Source of the DNA: a virus
IMG/VR virus record: IMGVR_UViG_3300027833_000047
Coordinates: 1-62,802 of that record
Direction: 5' to 3' (one strand)
DNA length: 62,802 nucleotides
The notes under the pieces are model-generated. The model made no database searches. It saw only the letters and a program-made list of their open reading frames with translations, and had not been told where the DNA came from. The translations under genes were made by a program, and so were the position numbers. This document shows positions 38,565 to 48,021 of this stretch, one piece after another (the first letter of the stretch is position 1; every line of letters starts with the position of its first letter).

Positions 38565-41500
38565 TTAATTAAATGTTACTTTTCCGTTATAAGAGCTTTT
38601 TCCTCCCTTGTTTAATCCAGAATACAACTCATTAAAATATCCGTCTTTAACTGAATTTACGTTCGCTTTAGGTACGTTTATATAATAAAATATTCTTTCT
38701 TTTTCTTTAGTAAATGGTGAGTAGTCATTAAACTTTCTAACTGAGTTACGTTTACTAAACCTATCTAACTCTCTTTCAGTTTTTCTTTGAACTTTTTCAT
38801 AGTCCTTTTGTAAGTCATCAACTATATTATTGACATATCTGTCCCACTTATTAATATCACTTAACCTATCATTTAATAATTTTAATATTACATTGTCCTT
38901 ATCGTTTAGTATTTTTTGATACATAGCATTCATAAATCGAGAATAATATAACCCTTCATCTTGATATTCTATTGAGAATGAATAATCGGACTTAAATGGT
39001 TTTTCCACTAATTGTTTATTATCATCAAATATTTGGTTATAAAACTCTTTTAAGTCAGTACTTAAAGTCACCATATCATTTTCCATTTCCTCATAAGTAT
39101 TATTTGCGTTTTTAGAAGTTTTATCAACATTATCAGTGGCCTCTAATTCCTGTTGTACATTTCTTGCTTTATCCGCAAACCCATCCGTATTAGTCATCAC
39201 AAAACTTATTTTATCTATCGTATCGATTAAACTTATTTGGTTATTTACCACTTTTGGCATAACACTCATATAATCTGATATATAATTTGGCTTAACTTCA
39301 TTAATTAAAGAGATTATATTGAATTTATAGAGGTCAATATCTGCGTTTGTGAAATTTTTATTTTGTATCTTTTTTAATAATGGTGAGTTATTATTATTTA
39401 CGTCATCTATTATTTCATCAAATAAGTTATTTATTTTATTTTGTAACTCATCCTCTTTTGGTTTACCGAATAGATTAGTTCCAGTAGTGGTACCAGTAAA
39501 CCCATTAGTATAATACCCTAAGGTTTTACCATCTGTATAATTTCTCTCATCAGTAAAGTAAGCCAATCCATCTATAGAGTATGTGTTAGCGACTTGATTA
39601 AGTGATTCAGTGATTGAGTTTGCATAATTTTTAACATCTTCAACCGCAGTGGCCATTATCGTTTTATAAGAGGTTTGACCACTAGTGGTACTTTCTGTAG
39701 TTGTTGGGTATGTAGTTAATATATTAGTTTTAATAGTACCAATGGTTACACCCTTAGTTGGTATATCTTCATTAGTTGGTCTATTATCTGAACCAAAGGG
39801 TACGATACTTTCTATAGATTCCCATATCTCTTGATTTAACTCATCTCTTTGTTCTGTGACTACAGACCTATCATCATAAACTTCAGTATTTGCGTAGTAA
39901 TTAAATGAAAGAGCATTTTGTAATCGATTAACAGGTTCTTTTAATCCTTGACCACCTATAAAGAAAAATGACATATTAATATCCGCTAACATTGGTTGAA
40001 CTCCGATTCCTTCAGGGTTCAAATCAAAAGTTAATGGCTCATAACTTATAGATATTTGATTAATGGCTATCTTAGTGTGATAAAAATCCCCAATCCTTAA
40101 TATACATATTGGGGGAGCCCCAAATGAAGTATTCTTAGCGTTGAACTCTGTTGGTCTACCATCGTCTCCAATAACAGGAATCGTATCACCAGGCCTAATA
40201 CATTGTTGTAGAAATGTAAGTCTTGAGTTTAAACCTTCGGGTGTGGTAGAATGAAATGCGGGTTGGAAATACTTTATTTTTTCTTTTATTCCGTTATAAA
40301 CCATCGGCGAGCTTTCTTTAACTAAATCAAAGTAATCACATTCAGTTAACAACTTTCTGACTATTATTTTCGCAACTTCCTGTCTTTGTTTTTCAGTTTT
40401 TGTTGGTTGTTTCATAACCGGTTTCTCAGGTATTGCCGTTTGTGTTTCAGTATCAACTACAGGTGGCGTACTTTCTTCATCAGTTACCTCTATTTCTTCT
40501 TGGTATGGTGTTTCAACAATACTATTAAAAAATACTCTTCTACAACCCATTGCCTGTGGTGAATATACTTTATCTGCCTGAGCTAATTCTTGTGTACAGT
40601 CGACACCACCAATAGTTACCTGTTCTCCCGACGCAACCTCTTTAATTATAAATTTACCATCATCTTTCCATTGTTGTAACGTTTTTTCACTATTTGAAGG
40701 TTTTAATGGTAACATATATTGTATAACGCTATCGATTCTTCTCTTAGATAAAGATTTATTATAATTAACACTATTAGGTGACGACGCAGAACCTTGTAAT
40801 AAGACTTCAACTGTAGAACCCTCGTTTAACGCCTCTCCCACTCCTTCAATAAATAATAAAGTACTATTTAATGGTCCTTTATCTGGACCTGTTAATATGT
40901 TTTTTTCATAAAACTCCTTAACCCCCACTTTATTTTCTGCGCTGGCACTTGCATCATATACGGACTGTTCCGCAATATAATTAGTTAATGTTGTTTCGTA
41001 AGATTCATCAGAGGTCGTAGATGTCGCGTCTTGTGGACCTGGTACATCATTATCAAAATAATAAGAGAAACTGTAAGTATCCTCTTTTACTTTATCAACA
41101 TATTCAACTGTAGCGGGGTCTTCGGTTCCAGGTGTCTCAGTGTTTATAGAATCGAAAGTTTCTTTTACTTCTTCAGGTACAGGTGAGTTAACGATTATTT
41201 CATAGATATCACTATACGTAAATTGAGGATATCTTAACGCCAATTCATATATATCGTATTTTCTACAACCAGCAAAGAATGAATCAACAATACCCGTAAC
41301 TTTATTGTTATTACTTTGATTAGCTAATTCTTTATCCACTATAGCATTTAGTATTGATGGGTGGTCAACCACTATCTTCCAACTTAAATTACCATTTCTT
41401 GTTGTATTATTATACGTATAAATTGGTTCAGGTCGACCTAAAAATTCGTTTGTGTTCCAATTAGCCGAATTAGTTTCACTAACTTTCATGTCATACGGTG

Positions 41501-43331
41501 GAAACCACATTATTCTACCACCATTAGGACCTCTCTCACAATGAGGTAAATCTTGGTAAGTAAATCCTTTTTTTCGTGAAGTCCTCCACGATAAGTTTTC
41601 TAAAGAGAACATGTATTTTTTAACCCCTTCAGGACTAAAATCATTACCTGTTAAGTTTGTTGTCTCATTACCCCTCATTGGAGCAATATTTAGATTATAT
41701 GTACTATCTAACACTGAGTAGGTAAAACGTCTGTTTGCAGTTGTTATACCCTCTGTTTTTTGTAAATCACCCATAGAATAATATGGGGTATCTTTAGTAA
41801 ACACTCGACAGTACTCTTGTCCGATAATATCACCATCAACATCTTTATAAGCGATTACTCTTGAACCTTTTGTTAGTTCTCTCGTACCATCATGAAATAC
41901 TTTAGATACTTGGTCGATAGCATTACCAACATGTTGTAGTTTTCTAACACCTACAACCTCATCAGCGGCGTTAATTAATTTTTGTGTATTATCTAATATC
42001 GACCCTGGCGTAAAATCATAATTTCCTGCACCATCCACTGATTGGGTTGCGGTGAACGTATTTTGAACTCCTTGTTCATTCCAATCCGTATCAATAGTAC
42101 CAAAAAACTCAGCGCCTTTACCAACTTTTTGTCCCGCCCTATCTTTATATTTAGGTGATACCCATGTAAATCCTCCCTGTAACCCTGAACCGTCATATGT
42201 TGAGGTTTGGTTTAATCCAAATTGGTATATATTATCCCTCTTTTCGTTTTCATATATTTTAGCAATCTCATCATACCCATAAACAGGTACCTGAGTTTTA
42301 TTACCGTCTTGGTCTAATGGTAGAGATTCTGCGGGAGCCACAATATCCCTCATTTCTTGTTGTGAACTACCTACATAATAATTTTGTTTTGGTACTTTAG
42401 TAAATAAATCAGTTAAAAAATTTCGGTTATAATCAGGAATATAACGGTTAAGTCTAAGACCATGAAAAAGTCTTGACCTCTGTCCACCACCTGTGTTGTC
42501 CAAGAAAATTTGCATTCCTGTTTTTTCGGTAGGTAATTTAAGGACACCTCTCTTATCAAATAAACCAGTAATTTTATTAGCTATTTGATTTAAATACATT
42601 TGTTTCGGTTCGGAACTAAAATAGTCACCAGGTATCCATGAATACGGTGAATAGATTCCACTTACTCTACTAATAAAATCTAAACCTTTTCCGATTAAAC
42701 TTTTAGGTACTGAAATTTTCCAATCCCTTTCAATTATAGATTTATTACCTGTAACTATACCTAGTAAATCAAACGGGTCAGATAACGCATCTATCGCATT
42801 TACTCTACCTATAGTTTGTTGGTAAGTTTCTTCGGCGACTCTATACTGAAATTCAGTCTTAAGTGATTCCGCAGCGATTCTTGCCAAATCCGAATCCTGT
42901 GATAATGGACCGTTATCCCCTTGTGGGTTTTGACTAGTTAATAATATAAATGGATTATATGATGACGCAATAAAGGTATTATATGGACTTTTACCTACTA
43001 AGGCAGGTATACCCTGATTCATATCTAAATTTAAGGTATTACTAAAACTCGTAACTGAATTTATAAATGTAACGTCATCAATAGATTTTGGTTCCCCAAA
43101 TCCTCCTTCGGGACCATATTGATTTTTAACGTAAGCATAATTTCCTTCATTAGAACCAATAACTTCAACTTCATCTGAATCAATAACACCAATATCGTTT
43201 ATTATCACTTCACTCTGTCCAGGCTGAGAAGCAGGACTAAAACCATCGCTATTGTATGGTTGTAGATTTTTTACTAATAATTTTTTTCTAAAATTTTCAG
43301 TAGAATCAAATGATAATGGACTTAATGACAT
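38565..43331 (-). CDS. Large baseplate protein with an internal OmpA-like domain
   Basis: A 1588-aa protein in the hub operon. Much of it is an unrecognised structural sequence. Residues about 815-940 resemble an OmpA C-terminal (peptidoglycan-binding) domain: VEVLLQGSASSP, then VNYNKSLSKRRIDSVIQYM, and finally QAMGCRRVFF, corresponding to the G-x-A/T, YN-x-x-LS-x-x-R and RRV landmarks. Around residues 1090-1130 a segment like CILRIGDFYHTKIAINQISI, then LDINPEG-type text, is typical of tail proteins bound to the tube end. The last 200 residues are coiled-coil-like and charged. A TATTTATC site lies 16 nt before the ATG. A role in docking the baseplate at the cell wall is inferred. Confidence 0.65.
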   Translation of the reverse strand: MSLSPLSFDSTENFRKKLLVKNLQPYNSDGFSPASQPGQSEVIINDIGVIDSDEVEVIGSNEGNYAYVKNQYGPEGGFGEPKSIDDVTFINSVTSFSNTLNLDMNQGIPALVGKSPYNTFIASSYNPFILLTSQNPQGDNGPLSQDSDLARIAAESLKTEFQYRVAEETYQQTIGRVNAIDALSDPFDLLGIVTGNKSIIERDWKISVPKSLIGKGLDFISRVSGIYSPYSWIPGDYFSSEPKQMYLNQIANKITGLFDKRGVLKLPTEKTGMQIFLDNTGGGQRSRLFHGLRLNRYIPDYNRNFLTDLFTKVPKQNYYVGSSQQEMRDIVAPAESLPLDQDGNKTQVPVYGYDEIAKIYENEKRDNIYQFGLNQTSTYDGSGLQGGFTWVSPKYKDRAGQKVGKGAEFFGTIDTDWNEQGVQNTFTATQSVDGAGNYDFTPGSILDNTQKLINAADEVVGVRKLQHVGNAIDQVSKVFHDGTRELTKGSRVIAYKDVDGDIIGQEYCRVFTKDTPYYSMGDLQKTEGITTANRRFTYSVLDSTYNLNIAPMRGNETTNLTGNDFSPEGVKKYMFSLENLSWRTSRKKGFTYQDLPHCERGPNGGRIMWFPPYDMKVSETNSANWNTNEFLGRPEPIYTYNNTTRNGNLSWKIVVDHPSILNAIVDKELANQSNNNKVTGIVDSFFAGCRKYDIYELALRYPQFTYSDIYEIIVNSPVPEEVKETFDSINTETPGTEDPATVEYVDKVKEDTYSFSYYFDNDVPGPQDATSTTSDESYETTLTNYIAEQSVYDASASAENKVGVKEFYEKNILTGPDKGPLNSTLLFIEGVGEALNEGSTVEVLLQGSASSPNSVNYNKSLSKRRIDSVIQYMLPLKPSNSEKTLQQWKDDGKFIIKEVASGEQVTIGGVDCTQELAQADKVYSPQAMGCRRVFFNSIVETPYQEEIEVTDEESTPPVVDTETQTAIPEKPVMKQPTKTEKQRQEVAKIIVRKLLTECDYFDLVKESSPMVYNGIKEKIKYFQPAFHSTTPEGLNSRLTFLQQCIRPGDTIPVIGDDGRPTEFNAKNTSFGAPPICILRIGDFYHTKIAINQISISYEPLTFDLNPEGIGVQPMLADINMSFFFIGGQGLKEPVNRLQNALSFNYYANTEVYDDRSVVTEQRDELNQEIWESIESIVPFGSDNRPTNEDIPTKGVTIGTIKTNILTTYPTTTESTTSGQTSYKTIMATAVEDVKNYANSITESLNQVANTYSIDGLAYFTDERNYTDGKTLGYYTNGFTGTTTGTNLFGKPKEDELQNKINNLFDEIIDDVNNNNSPLLKKIQNKNFTNADIDLYKFNIISLINEVKPNYISDYMSVMPKVVNNQISLIDTIDKISFVMTNTDGFADKARNVQQELEATDNVDKTSKNANNTYEEMENDMVTLSTDLKEFYNQIFDDNKQLVEKPFKSDYSFSIEYQDEGLYYSRFMNAMYQKILNDKDNVILKLLNDRLSDINKWDRYVNNIVDDLQKDYEKVQRKTERELDRFSKRNSVRKFNDYSPFTKEKERIFYYINVPKANVNSVKDGYFNELYSGLNKGGKSSYNGKVTFN

Positions 43332-43347
43332 CTATATATTCTTTTTA

Positions 43348-43355
43348 GATAAATA
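43348..43355 (-). promoter_or_regulatory. TATTTATC motif upstream of the hub operon
   Basis: Sense-strand TATTTATC, 16 nt before the ATG at 43331, leading the unit 43331-31596. Confidence 0.4.
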
Positions 43356-43418
43356 GACGGTAACATAATTTTGTGTAAACTAAAAGAATAGATTTATACA
43401 AAGATACCCCTATTAATA

Positions 43419-45365
43419 TTATGAGTTCATACCTCCACCAGTCACAGACCCACCATACGTTCCATTTGTGTTAAGTAGTTGGGAACTGATTGTCGCCATC
43501 GCGTCTGGATTATTTATTAAGTATCTAGCAAACTCCTCCTTAGTCATAACCGAACTAGTTGGCATATTATCAACTGTTAAATTAACTTGACCACTCACAG
43601 TAAGGTTAGAATTAGATGCGATGGTACTTGTTGTTGGTTCACTAATGTTAAGACTTGAAGTATTTAAATTACTTACAGATAAATTATTTCTCTGCATAGT
43701 TTCATTACCTTCATTATTTCTCTGTACGGTTTCCTTACTTTCTTCGTTAACATTTTGAAATCCTTCATTATTTCTTTGGAGAGTAGACTTAAATATTCCA
43801 TCCGTACTTGTATCGATTTTATCTAAATAATCTGTCACATCATCCCATCCGGTTTTCATCATCGTTAAAAGTGCCTCTCCATTCGCCACTTTAAGTGCTT
43901 CTTCGAGACCTCTACTTATCGCATCACTAGCGGTATCAATACCTTTAACTACCGCATCTACAATCTCTTTAGCGGTATCTTCGTCAAGTTTTAATTGGGT
44001 CTCTACCTGACCTGCCATATCTACAATTTTTTGTGGTACCTTAATTTCTTCTTCTCGTTTTAAAAATTCAGTAGTTAATAAGTCTTGTGCTTTGACCGCG
44101 TCTTCGGCAAAAGTTTCAAAACCACCACTTTTTACTAAATTTAGTGCGGTTAAGTTAATTAAAGTGTTCTGAGCCGCCTGTATTTGGTTAAGATACCCCA
44201 TAGACTCCTTAGCGACATCAAGTTCTGACATCTTATTAACATCTAACATTTTCTCTAATTGAGTATAATCATTAGCAGTTAAATCATTAAATCCTTCTCC
44301 AATCTTTTTAACTGTACCATCAGGCATAGTTATCTCCAAATTACCATTAGCACCAATTTTACTCATATTAGCAATAAGTTCTTTTTGTTCTTCAGGAACA
44401 GTATTCATATTTCCTAATATATTTAACTTTTGAGTTTTTTGGGCGGCCATCATACCCATCTCAGAAAACTCTTGGTATGACATTCCAGCTAATTTTGCGG
44501 CTTCTCTAAGTCGATACATCTCCGTAACAGGTATATCAAACTCTCCCGACTCTTCATTAAATGTAACTGCTCCCGCAGCCATATCAACAAGACTATCTTG
44601 TAGTCCTGCCATGTCTGTTTGAGCCATGTGAAGTAATTGGAATGGGTCACCTAGTTTACTAATTGAACCACCTAACATTTGAAAACCTGCCGCGGTTTCA
44701 ATAGCGGTTTCTGGCGACATTAAACTATCCGCAAGGCTAACCGTATTACCCATATCTATTCTTAGTGCTTGAGCCTGTGCCACCATCTTAGAGAGTCCTT
44801 GTACACCATCTTTAAAATTGTATGTTACCATCAACTTTAAATTCTTGTTAACACCACCCATAAACTCTGAGACATTTAGACCGTAAGACCTGGCCTCTTT
44901 GGTCATATCCCCCATCATTTCGAGTGTTTGGTCGGTAGTATATCCTAAGGTATCAAATGCGGTTGCCATACTAGCCAACTCTGCAGATGTCATATTCGCA
45001 GTCATCCCCAATACTTGGAATCCGGTTGTTTGTTCATCAGTAAGGAAAGTACTCCTCATCATTGAATTATTTATTGCCGCAAATAATTCTATGTTTTTTT
45101 CGGCCCCAATACCTATTAACCCGGTGGTCTTAGCTGATTCGGCCATTACTTTTTGAACTTGGTTACTAACTGCCCTTGTCTGACCAATACTTTCCCTTAC
45201 CGCATTCGCAGTTTTAGTATTAATACCACCCGCTCTCTCAATTAACGTACCGACATCTGTAATACTCTTTCTAAGTTCTTTACCGAACGTTAAAAGACTA
45301 ATATTTGCTAATGTAATATTAGCTGCAATATCTGCACTGTCTTTTACTAATCCATCGTTAAACAT
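43419..45365 (-). CDS. Tape-measure-like tail protein
   Basis: A 648-aa, mostly helical, Ala/Met-rich protein. It contains stretches typical of tape measures: ANITLANISLLTFGKELRKS, then GLIGIGAEKNIELFAAINNS, then AELASMATAFDTLGYTTDQT. The C-terminal quarter is Asn/Thr-rich (QRNNEGFQNVNEESKETVQR and similar short repeats of QRNNEG). The length is close to T4 gp29 (590 aa). It follows the tube, gp26-like and small overlapping genes, the standard tail-gene order. It would set tail length and line the tube. The first ATG gives MFNDGLVKDSADIAAN; a TATTTATA site is 13 nt upstream. Confidence 0.7.
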   Translation of the reverse strand: MFNDGLVKDSADIAANITLANISLLTFGKELRKSITDVGTLIERAGGINTKTANAVRESIGQTRAVSNQVQKVMAESAKTTGLIGIGAEKNIELFAAINNSMMRSTFLTDEQTTGFQVLGMTANMTSAELASMATAFDTLGYTTDQTLEMMGDMTKEARSYGLNVSEFMGGVNKNLKLMVTYNFKDGVQGLSKMVAQAQALRIDMGNTVSLADSLMSPETAIETAAGFQMLGGSISKLGDPFQLLHMAQTDMAGLQDSLVDMAAGAVTFNEESGEFDIPVTEMYRLREAAKLAGMSYQEFSEMGMMAAQKTQKLNILGNMNTVPEEQKELIANMSKIGANGNLEITMPDGTVKKIGEGFNDLTANDYTQLEKMLDVNKMSELDVAKESMGYLNQIQAAQNTLINLTALNLVKSGGFETFAEDAVKAQDLLTTEFLKREEEIKVPQKIVDMAGQVETQLKLDEDTAKEIVDAVVKGIDTASDAISRGLEEALKVANGEALLTMMKTGWDDVTDYLDKIDTSTDGIFKSTLQRNNEGFQNVNEESKETVQRNNEGNETMQRNNLSVSNLNTSSLNISEPTTSTIASNSNLTVSGQVNLTVDNMPTSSVMTKEEFARYLINNPDAMATISSQLLNTNGTYGGSVTGGGMNS

Positions 45366-45378
45366 AGTTTTCTTTTTA

Positions 45379-45386
45379 TATAAATA
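45379..45386 (-). promoter_or_regulatory. TATTTATA motif upstream of the tape-measure gene
   Basis: Sense-strand TATTTATA, 13 nt before the ATG at 45365, in the 25-bp gap after the 68-aa ORF. Confidence 0.4.
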
Positions 45387-45390
45387 TTAC

Positions 45391-45597
45391 CTATCTAGAT
45401 TTCTGTCTTTGTTTTTCTGCTTGTTCGTTTTTCTCTTGAAATTCTGTTGAAAGTTTATCAATAAAGAACTTTCTTTCAAATGTGGGCATTAATTGTAAGT
45501 CTGAGTAAGACATATTAACATGTTTACTAAGATAGTAGAACTCATCGAGCATAACTTTCCTATAACTAGAAGAAAGGACGAAAAAACTCTGCCCCAA
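45391..45597 (-). CDS. Small tail-assembly-chaperone-like ORF overlapping gp26-like gene
   Basis: The open frame gives 68 residues from a TTG at 45597, or 53 from an ATG at 45552 that lies 13 nt past the stop of the gp26-like gene. The product MLDEFYYLSKHVNMSYSDL, then QLMPTFERKFFIDKL, ends in a charged tail. This helical pattern with an MP-x-x-ER-x-F core resembles small proteins found after the chaperone gene in many tail clusters. The frame overlaps the previous gene by 32 nt at an offset of +1 (or -2), near TTTTGGGGCAG. It could be made from its own ATG or as a frameshifted extension. It is followed by the tape measure. Confidence 0.6.
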   Translation of the reverse strand: MGQSFFVLSSSYRKVMLDEFYYLSKHVNMSYSDLQLMPTFERKFFIDKLSTEFQEKNEQAEKQRQKSR

Positions 45598-46315
45598 AAG
45601 TGATACGCATGTTCACTTTTTCTCCTGACGGGGCCATAACAGTTCTATTGAGGTCCAACTTAGGTTCACAATCATTAATTGTGTTTCTAATAAACTTTGA
45701 ATCCGCAATAGGTAGCGTACTAATAAATGTTGATATTTTTTCTCTGTTTTCATCACCGTCAATAGAAACTACAATCTTTTCTAATCGTTTTGTGATAATA
45801 GGTACAGTAACCCCATCAGGATATGAATCACCTAATGATGATAATTCATTGGTATCCTTAATATTTAAAAGTCGACACTTAACATTAACTGCCGACTTAG
45901 GTAAATTAAATTCAAATAATCCTTTATCGTTTGGAGTTATTTTAGGTGTGACTATGTTTAACTCATCTAGAGCAACTGTAGTTTCGAAGTTTTTTCCCGT
46001 TTTTGGGTCTTTTAATTTAAATATATAATCAGAACCAAACGCAGTGTTTCTTAAGAATATTAATATCGCTTCGGCATCCCCATCTAATAATTCGTTTACA
46101 TTAAAATCTGGTTCATATATTTTATTTTTTAGTAATGTCATCACTAAATTTTTATCCCCTGAAGATGACAATAATATGTTTTCATCTTGAGCAGTTAAAT
46201 AACCAACCTTAAGAGATTTTTTCTTATTACTGTAGAATATTCCCTGAGATGGTAATGGTACCACATCGTGTGGTAAGTTCATATTTGCTTGTCCGTATTG
46301 TTTTCCTTGGTCCAT
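45566..46315 (-). CDS. 26: gp26-like baseplate hub/tail assembly protein
   Basis: A 249-aa soluble protein. The N-terminus reads HDVVPLPSQGIFY, then LKVGYLTAQDENILLSS, the pattern of T4 gp26-type proteins, which set up hub assembly. A middle region has FLRNTAFGSDYIFKLKDPKT, and the end is RITFGAEFFRPFF. It sits between the tube gene and the tape measure, the place of tail assembly chaperones in other phages. T4 gp26 is 208 aa. A positional chaperone-like role is inferred; the gp26 call is by motif and is moderate. The tube-gene terminator lies in its leader. Confidence 0.55.
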   Translation of the reverse strand: MDQGKQYGQANMNLPHDVVPLPSQGIFYSNKKKSLKVGYLTAQDENILLSSSGDKNLVMTLLKNKIYEPDFNVNELLDGDAEAILIFLRNTAFGSDYIFKLKDPKTGKNFETTVALDELNIVTPKITPNDKGLFEFNLPKSAVNVKCRLLNIKDTNELSSLGDSYPDGVTVPIITKRLEKIVVSIDGDENREKISTFISTLPIADSKFIRNTINDCEPKLDLNRTVMAPSGEKVNMRITFGAEFFRPFF

Positions 46316-46329
46316 AATAGTTTATTTAA

Positions 46330-46367
46330 ATAAAAAACCATAGAAGTTCAATGACCTCTACGGTTTT
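46330..46367 (-). terminator. Rho-independent terminator after the tail tube gene
   Basis: The minus-strand RNA forms a 14-bp stem, AAAACCGUAGAGGU pairing with ACUUCUAUGGUUUU around a CAUUGA loop (two G-U pairs), followed by a U-rich run. It isolates the abundantly needed tube gene from gp26-like downstream. Confidence 0.8.
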
Positions 46368-46409
46368 AAATATACAATTGATTGGTTTATTATCAATACT
46401 TGTTTTATA

Positions 46410-46898
46410 TTAGTATACTAAAATACATCTATCAGGACGTAATGTTGCTGTAATTGTAGCTAACGCATCATCACTATATCCTAAACTATCGAAATTAACG
46501 TCAGTTAAAAATGTTCCCTGTAGAATCCATTTTTCAACCGCTACTCCTGTTGGGTCCAACATCTCTAGGTCTAAGTCTTTCTTATAACCTGCAGCATATC
46601 CCATACGTCCTGTTACGGACTCTGAATGTAATCTAACCCACTCCATTAACGCTTGTGACGCTGATGGTCCAATTGGGTCACGGAATGTAACGTTTATCGT
46701 GTTCCACACGAATCTACCGGCTACGTATGTAGAGGTGTTTAAAAAAGGAATCTCTGTTGACCCGATTTGGATGTTAGGTCTTGATGTAGACTCAACATAC
46801 CAAGAATTGATACCCAATGATGATGGAAACGATAGTATAAATCGATTCTTCCTTTTTGGTTCATAGGGAACGGGCATTTTCATTAATAAGTCTGCCAT
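46410..46898 (-). CDS. 19: Tail tube protein gp19
   Basis: A 162-aa protein that polymerises into the inner tail tube, the same length class as T4 gp19 (163 aa). The family pattern is clear: PYEPKRKNRFILSFPSSLGI at the start, then WYVESTSRPNIQIGSTEIPF, the FVWNTINVTFRDPIGPSASQ strand pair and the closing SDDALATITATLRPDRCILV. It has its own late-type motif 36 nt upstream and its own terminator, in keeping with high late expression. The next upstream genes are HAD phosphatase, a 48-aa ORF and the sheath gene. Confidence 0.92.
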   Translation of the reverse strand: MADLLMKMPVPYEPKRKNRFILSFPSSLGINSWYVESTSRPNIQIGSTEIPFLNTSTYVAGRFVWNTINVTFRDPIGPSASQALMEWVRLHSESVTGRMGYAAGYKKDLDLEMLDPTGVAVEKWILQGTFLTDVNFDSLGYSDDALATITATLRPDRCILVY

Positions 46899-46934
46899 TG
46901 TATTTTGGTTTTATATTTCTTTAGTTTATTTAAT

Positions 46935-46942
46935 TATAAATA
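46935..46942 (-). promoter_or_regulatory. TATTTATA motif upstream of the tail tube gene
   Basis: Sense-strand TATTTATA, 36 nt before the ATG at 46898, in a 120-bp gap that holds no gene. Confidence 0.4.
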
Positions 46943-47018
46943 TCCAGTTTAAAAGTTTTTCTATTTACTTTTATTTTTTTTTCGGTAATCTACTAGAGCA
47001 AATAAAATATAATAATTA

Positions 47019-47870
47019 TTATACTTCTTTTTTATCTCCTCCTTTAGTTAAATACATTTTAACTGGTTTATCTTTATATTCTTTATCTAAAAATGATTTA
47101 ATCTTTTCAACATTGCCTGGGTCGTCATCAGAAAACCCAATCATCGGTACGAAATTATTTTTTATATCATTTTTAAGAAAGGCTTTTTTTCCAATCCTTT
47201 TACTTATATCTCTAACATAAGAGATAAATTCACGTAAAGCTTTGATTTTTCCCTCTTCAGGGTCAGCGGCGTTACCTTCACCGTAAGTTACGGGGTGGTA
47301 TTTATTAAGGTCCAAATAGTCGTTAATCATTATAGACGAATCTTTTTCTTCATCACCCGTCATATTACGATATTTTTTAAGATTGTCAATTAAAGACTCC
47401 TTACTAATACCATTATGGTTAGTTACAATCATATTGTAAATCGCTTCACGTAATACCGATGGGGTATGACCTCTTGCTGTGATTATTGAAAAAATTGACC
47501 CTCCGTTTATTGCTTCAACAAAATCATTCCACGATGGTCCTGGTTTAGCTAATAAGGAATCCACTATAAAGGCATTGTCACCTTTAACTCCGAAATTTCT
47601 ATAAGGGTCATCGGCATACCCCACAATCATTTTACTCTTATATTCAAAAGGTTCTTTACCAATCATACCTCGATAGTCAGCGAAGTCTTCTGTTGACATC
47701 CCTACCTCCTCGTCCTCATCGGACAAAAGTATGATTTGTGTTGGCATAGTCGCAATATTATCGTCCCAATCAAAAGCATAATACTTTAAATCAGGGTTAC
47801 CTTCAGGGTCAAACCCTTCTTGTAATTTTTTTTCGTGATAAAATTCTCTAATAACCTTCTTTAAACTCAT
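47019..47870 (-). CDS. HAD-superfamily phosphatase-like protein
   Basis: A 283-aa protein with HAD motifs in order: motif I D34-W-D36-D-N (AFDWDDNIATMP), motif II in SIITARGHTP (the Thr), and motif IV GFSDDDPGN at about 245-252. The conserved Lys of motif III may be in EEGKIKALREF. HAD enzymes remove phosphate from nucleotides, sugars or proteins. The substrate cannot be read from the sequence. It lies between tube and sheath, an odd place for an enzyme. The N-terminus MSLKKVIREFYHEKKLQEG is helical and basic and resembles short leader segments seen in other genes here. The gene follows a 48-aa ORF by 4 bp. Confidence 0.8.
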   Translation of the reverse strand: MSLKKVIREFYHEKKLQEGFDPEGNPDLKYYAFDWDDNIATMPTQIILLSDEDEEVGMSTEDFADYRGMIGKEPFEYKSKMIVGYADDPYRNFGVKGDNAFIVDSLLAKPGPSWNDFVEAINGGSIFSIITARGHTPSVLREAIYNMIVTNHNGISKESLIDNLKKYRNMTGDEEKDSSIMINDYLDLNKYHPVTYGEGNAADPEEGKIKALREFISYVRDISKRIGKKAFLKNDIKNNFVPMIGFSDDDPGNVEKIKSFLDKEYKDKPVKMYLTKGGDKKEV

Positions 47871-47874
47871 TTTT

Positions 47875-48021
47875 CTACTTCGTTTTTTTATTGATTTTTA
47901 CCATTAGTCTTTCTAGTTGTGACTCAGATATTACAATATTCTGAGGTTTTTTAGAAAAAGACTTTTTTCCGTCAGACTTTACGTTTAACGACTCGTTAAG
48001 TGTTTTTTTCTTGAATTCCAT
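47875..48021 (-). CDS. 48-aa basic protein, function unknown
   Basis: A short ORF from the ATG at 48021 to the TAG at 47877-47875. The product is basic (MEFKKKTLNESLNVKSDGKK) and ends with a helix-like VISESQLERLMVKINKK. It sits just before the HAD gene with a 4-nt gap, so it is probably co-translated. It is unrecognised. Its compact fit between two genes and its clean helical pattern support it as real. It could be an internal virion peptide or a small regulator; neither is shown. Confidence 0.5.
   Translation of the reverse strand: MEFKKKTLNESLNVKSDGKKSFSKKPQNIVISESQLERLMVKINKKTK

Noticed and set aside
45600-46028. 142-aa plus-strand ORF over the gp26-like gene
   Set aside because: It lies fully inside a well-placed minus-strand gene; its sequence is low in motif content and typical of an antisense shadow.
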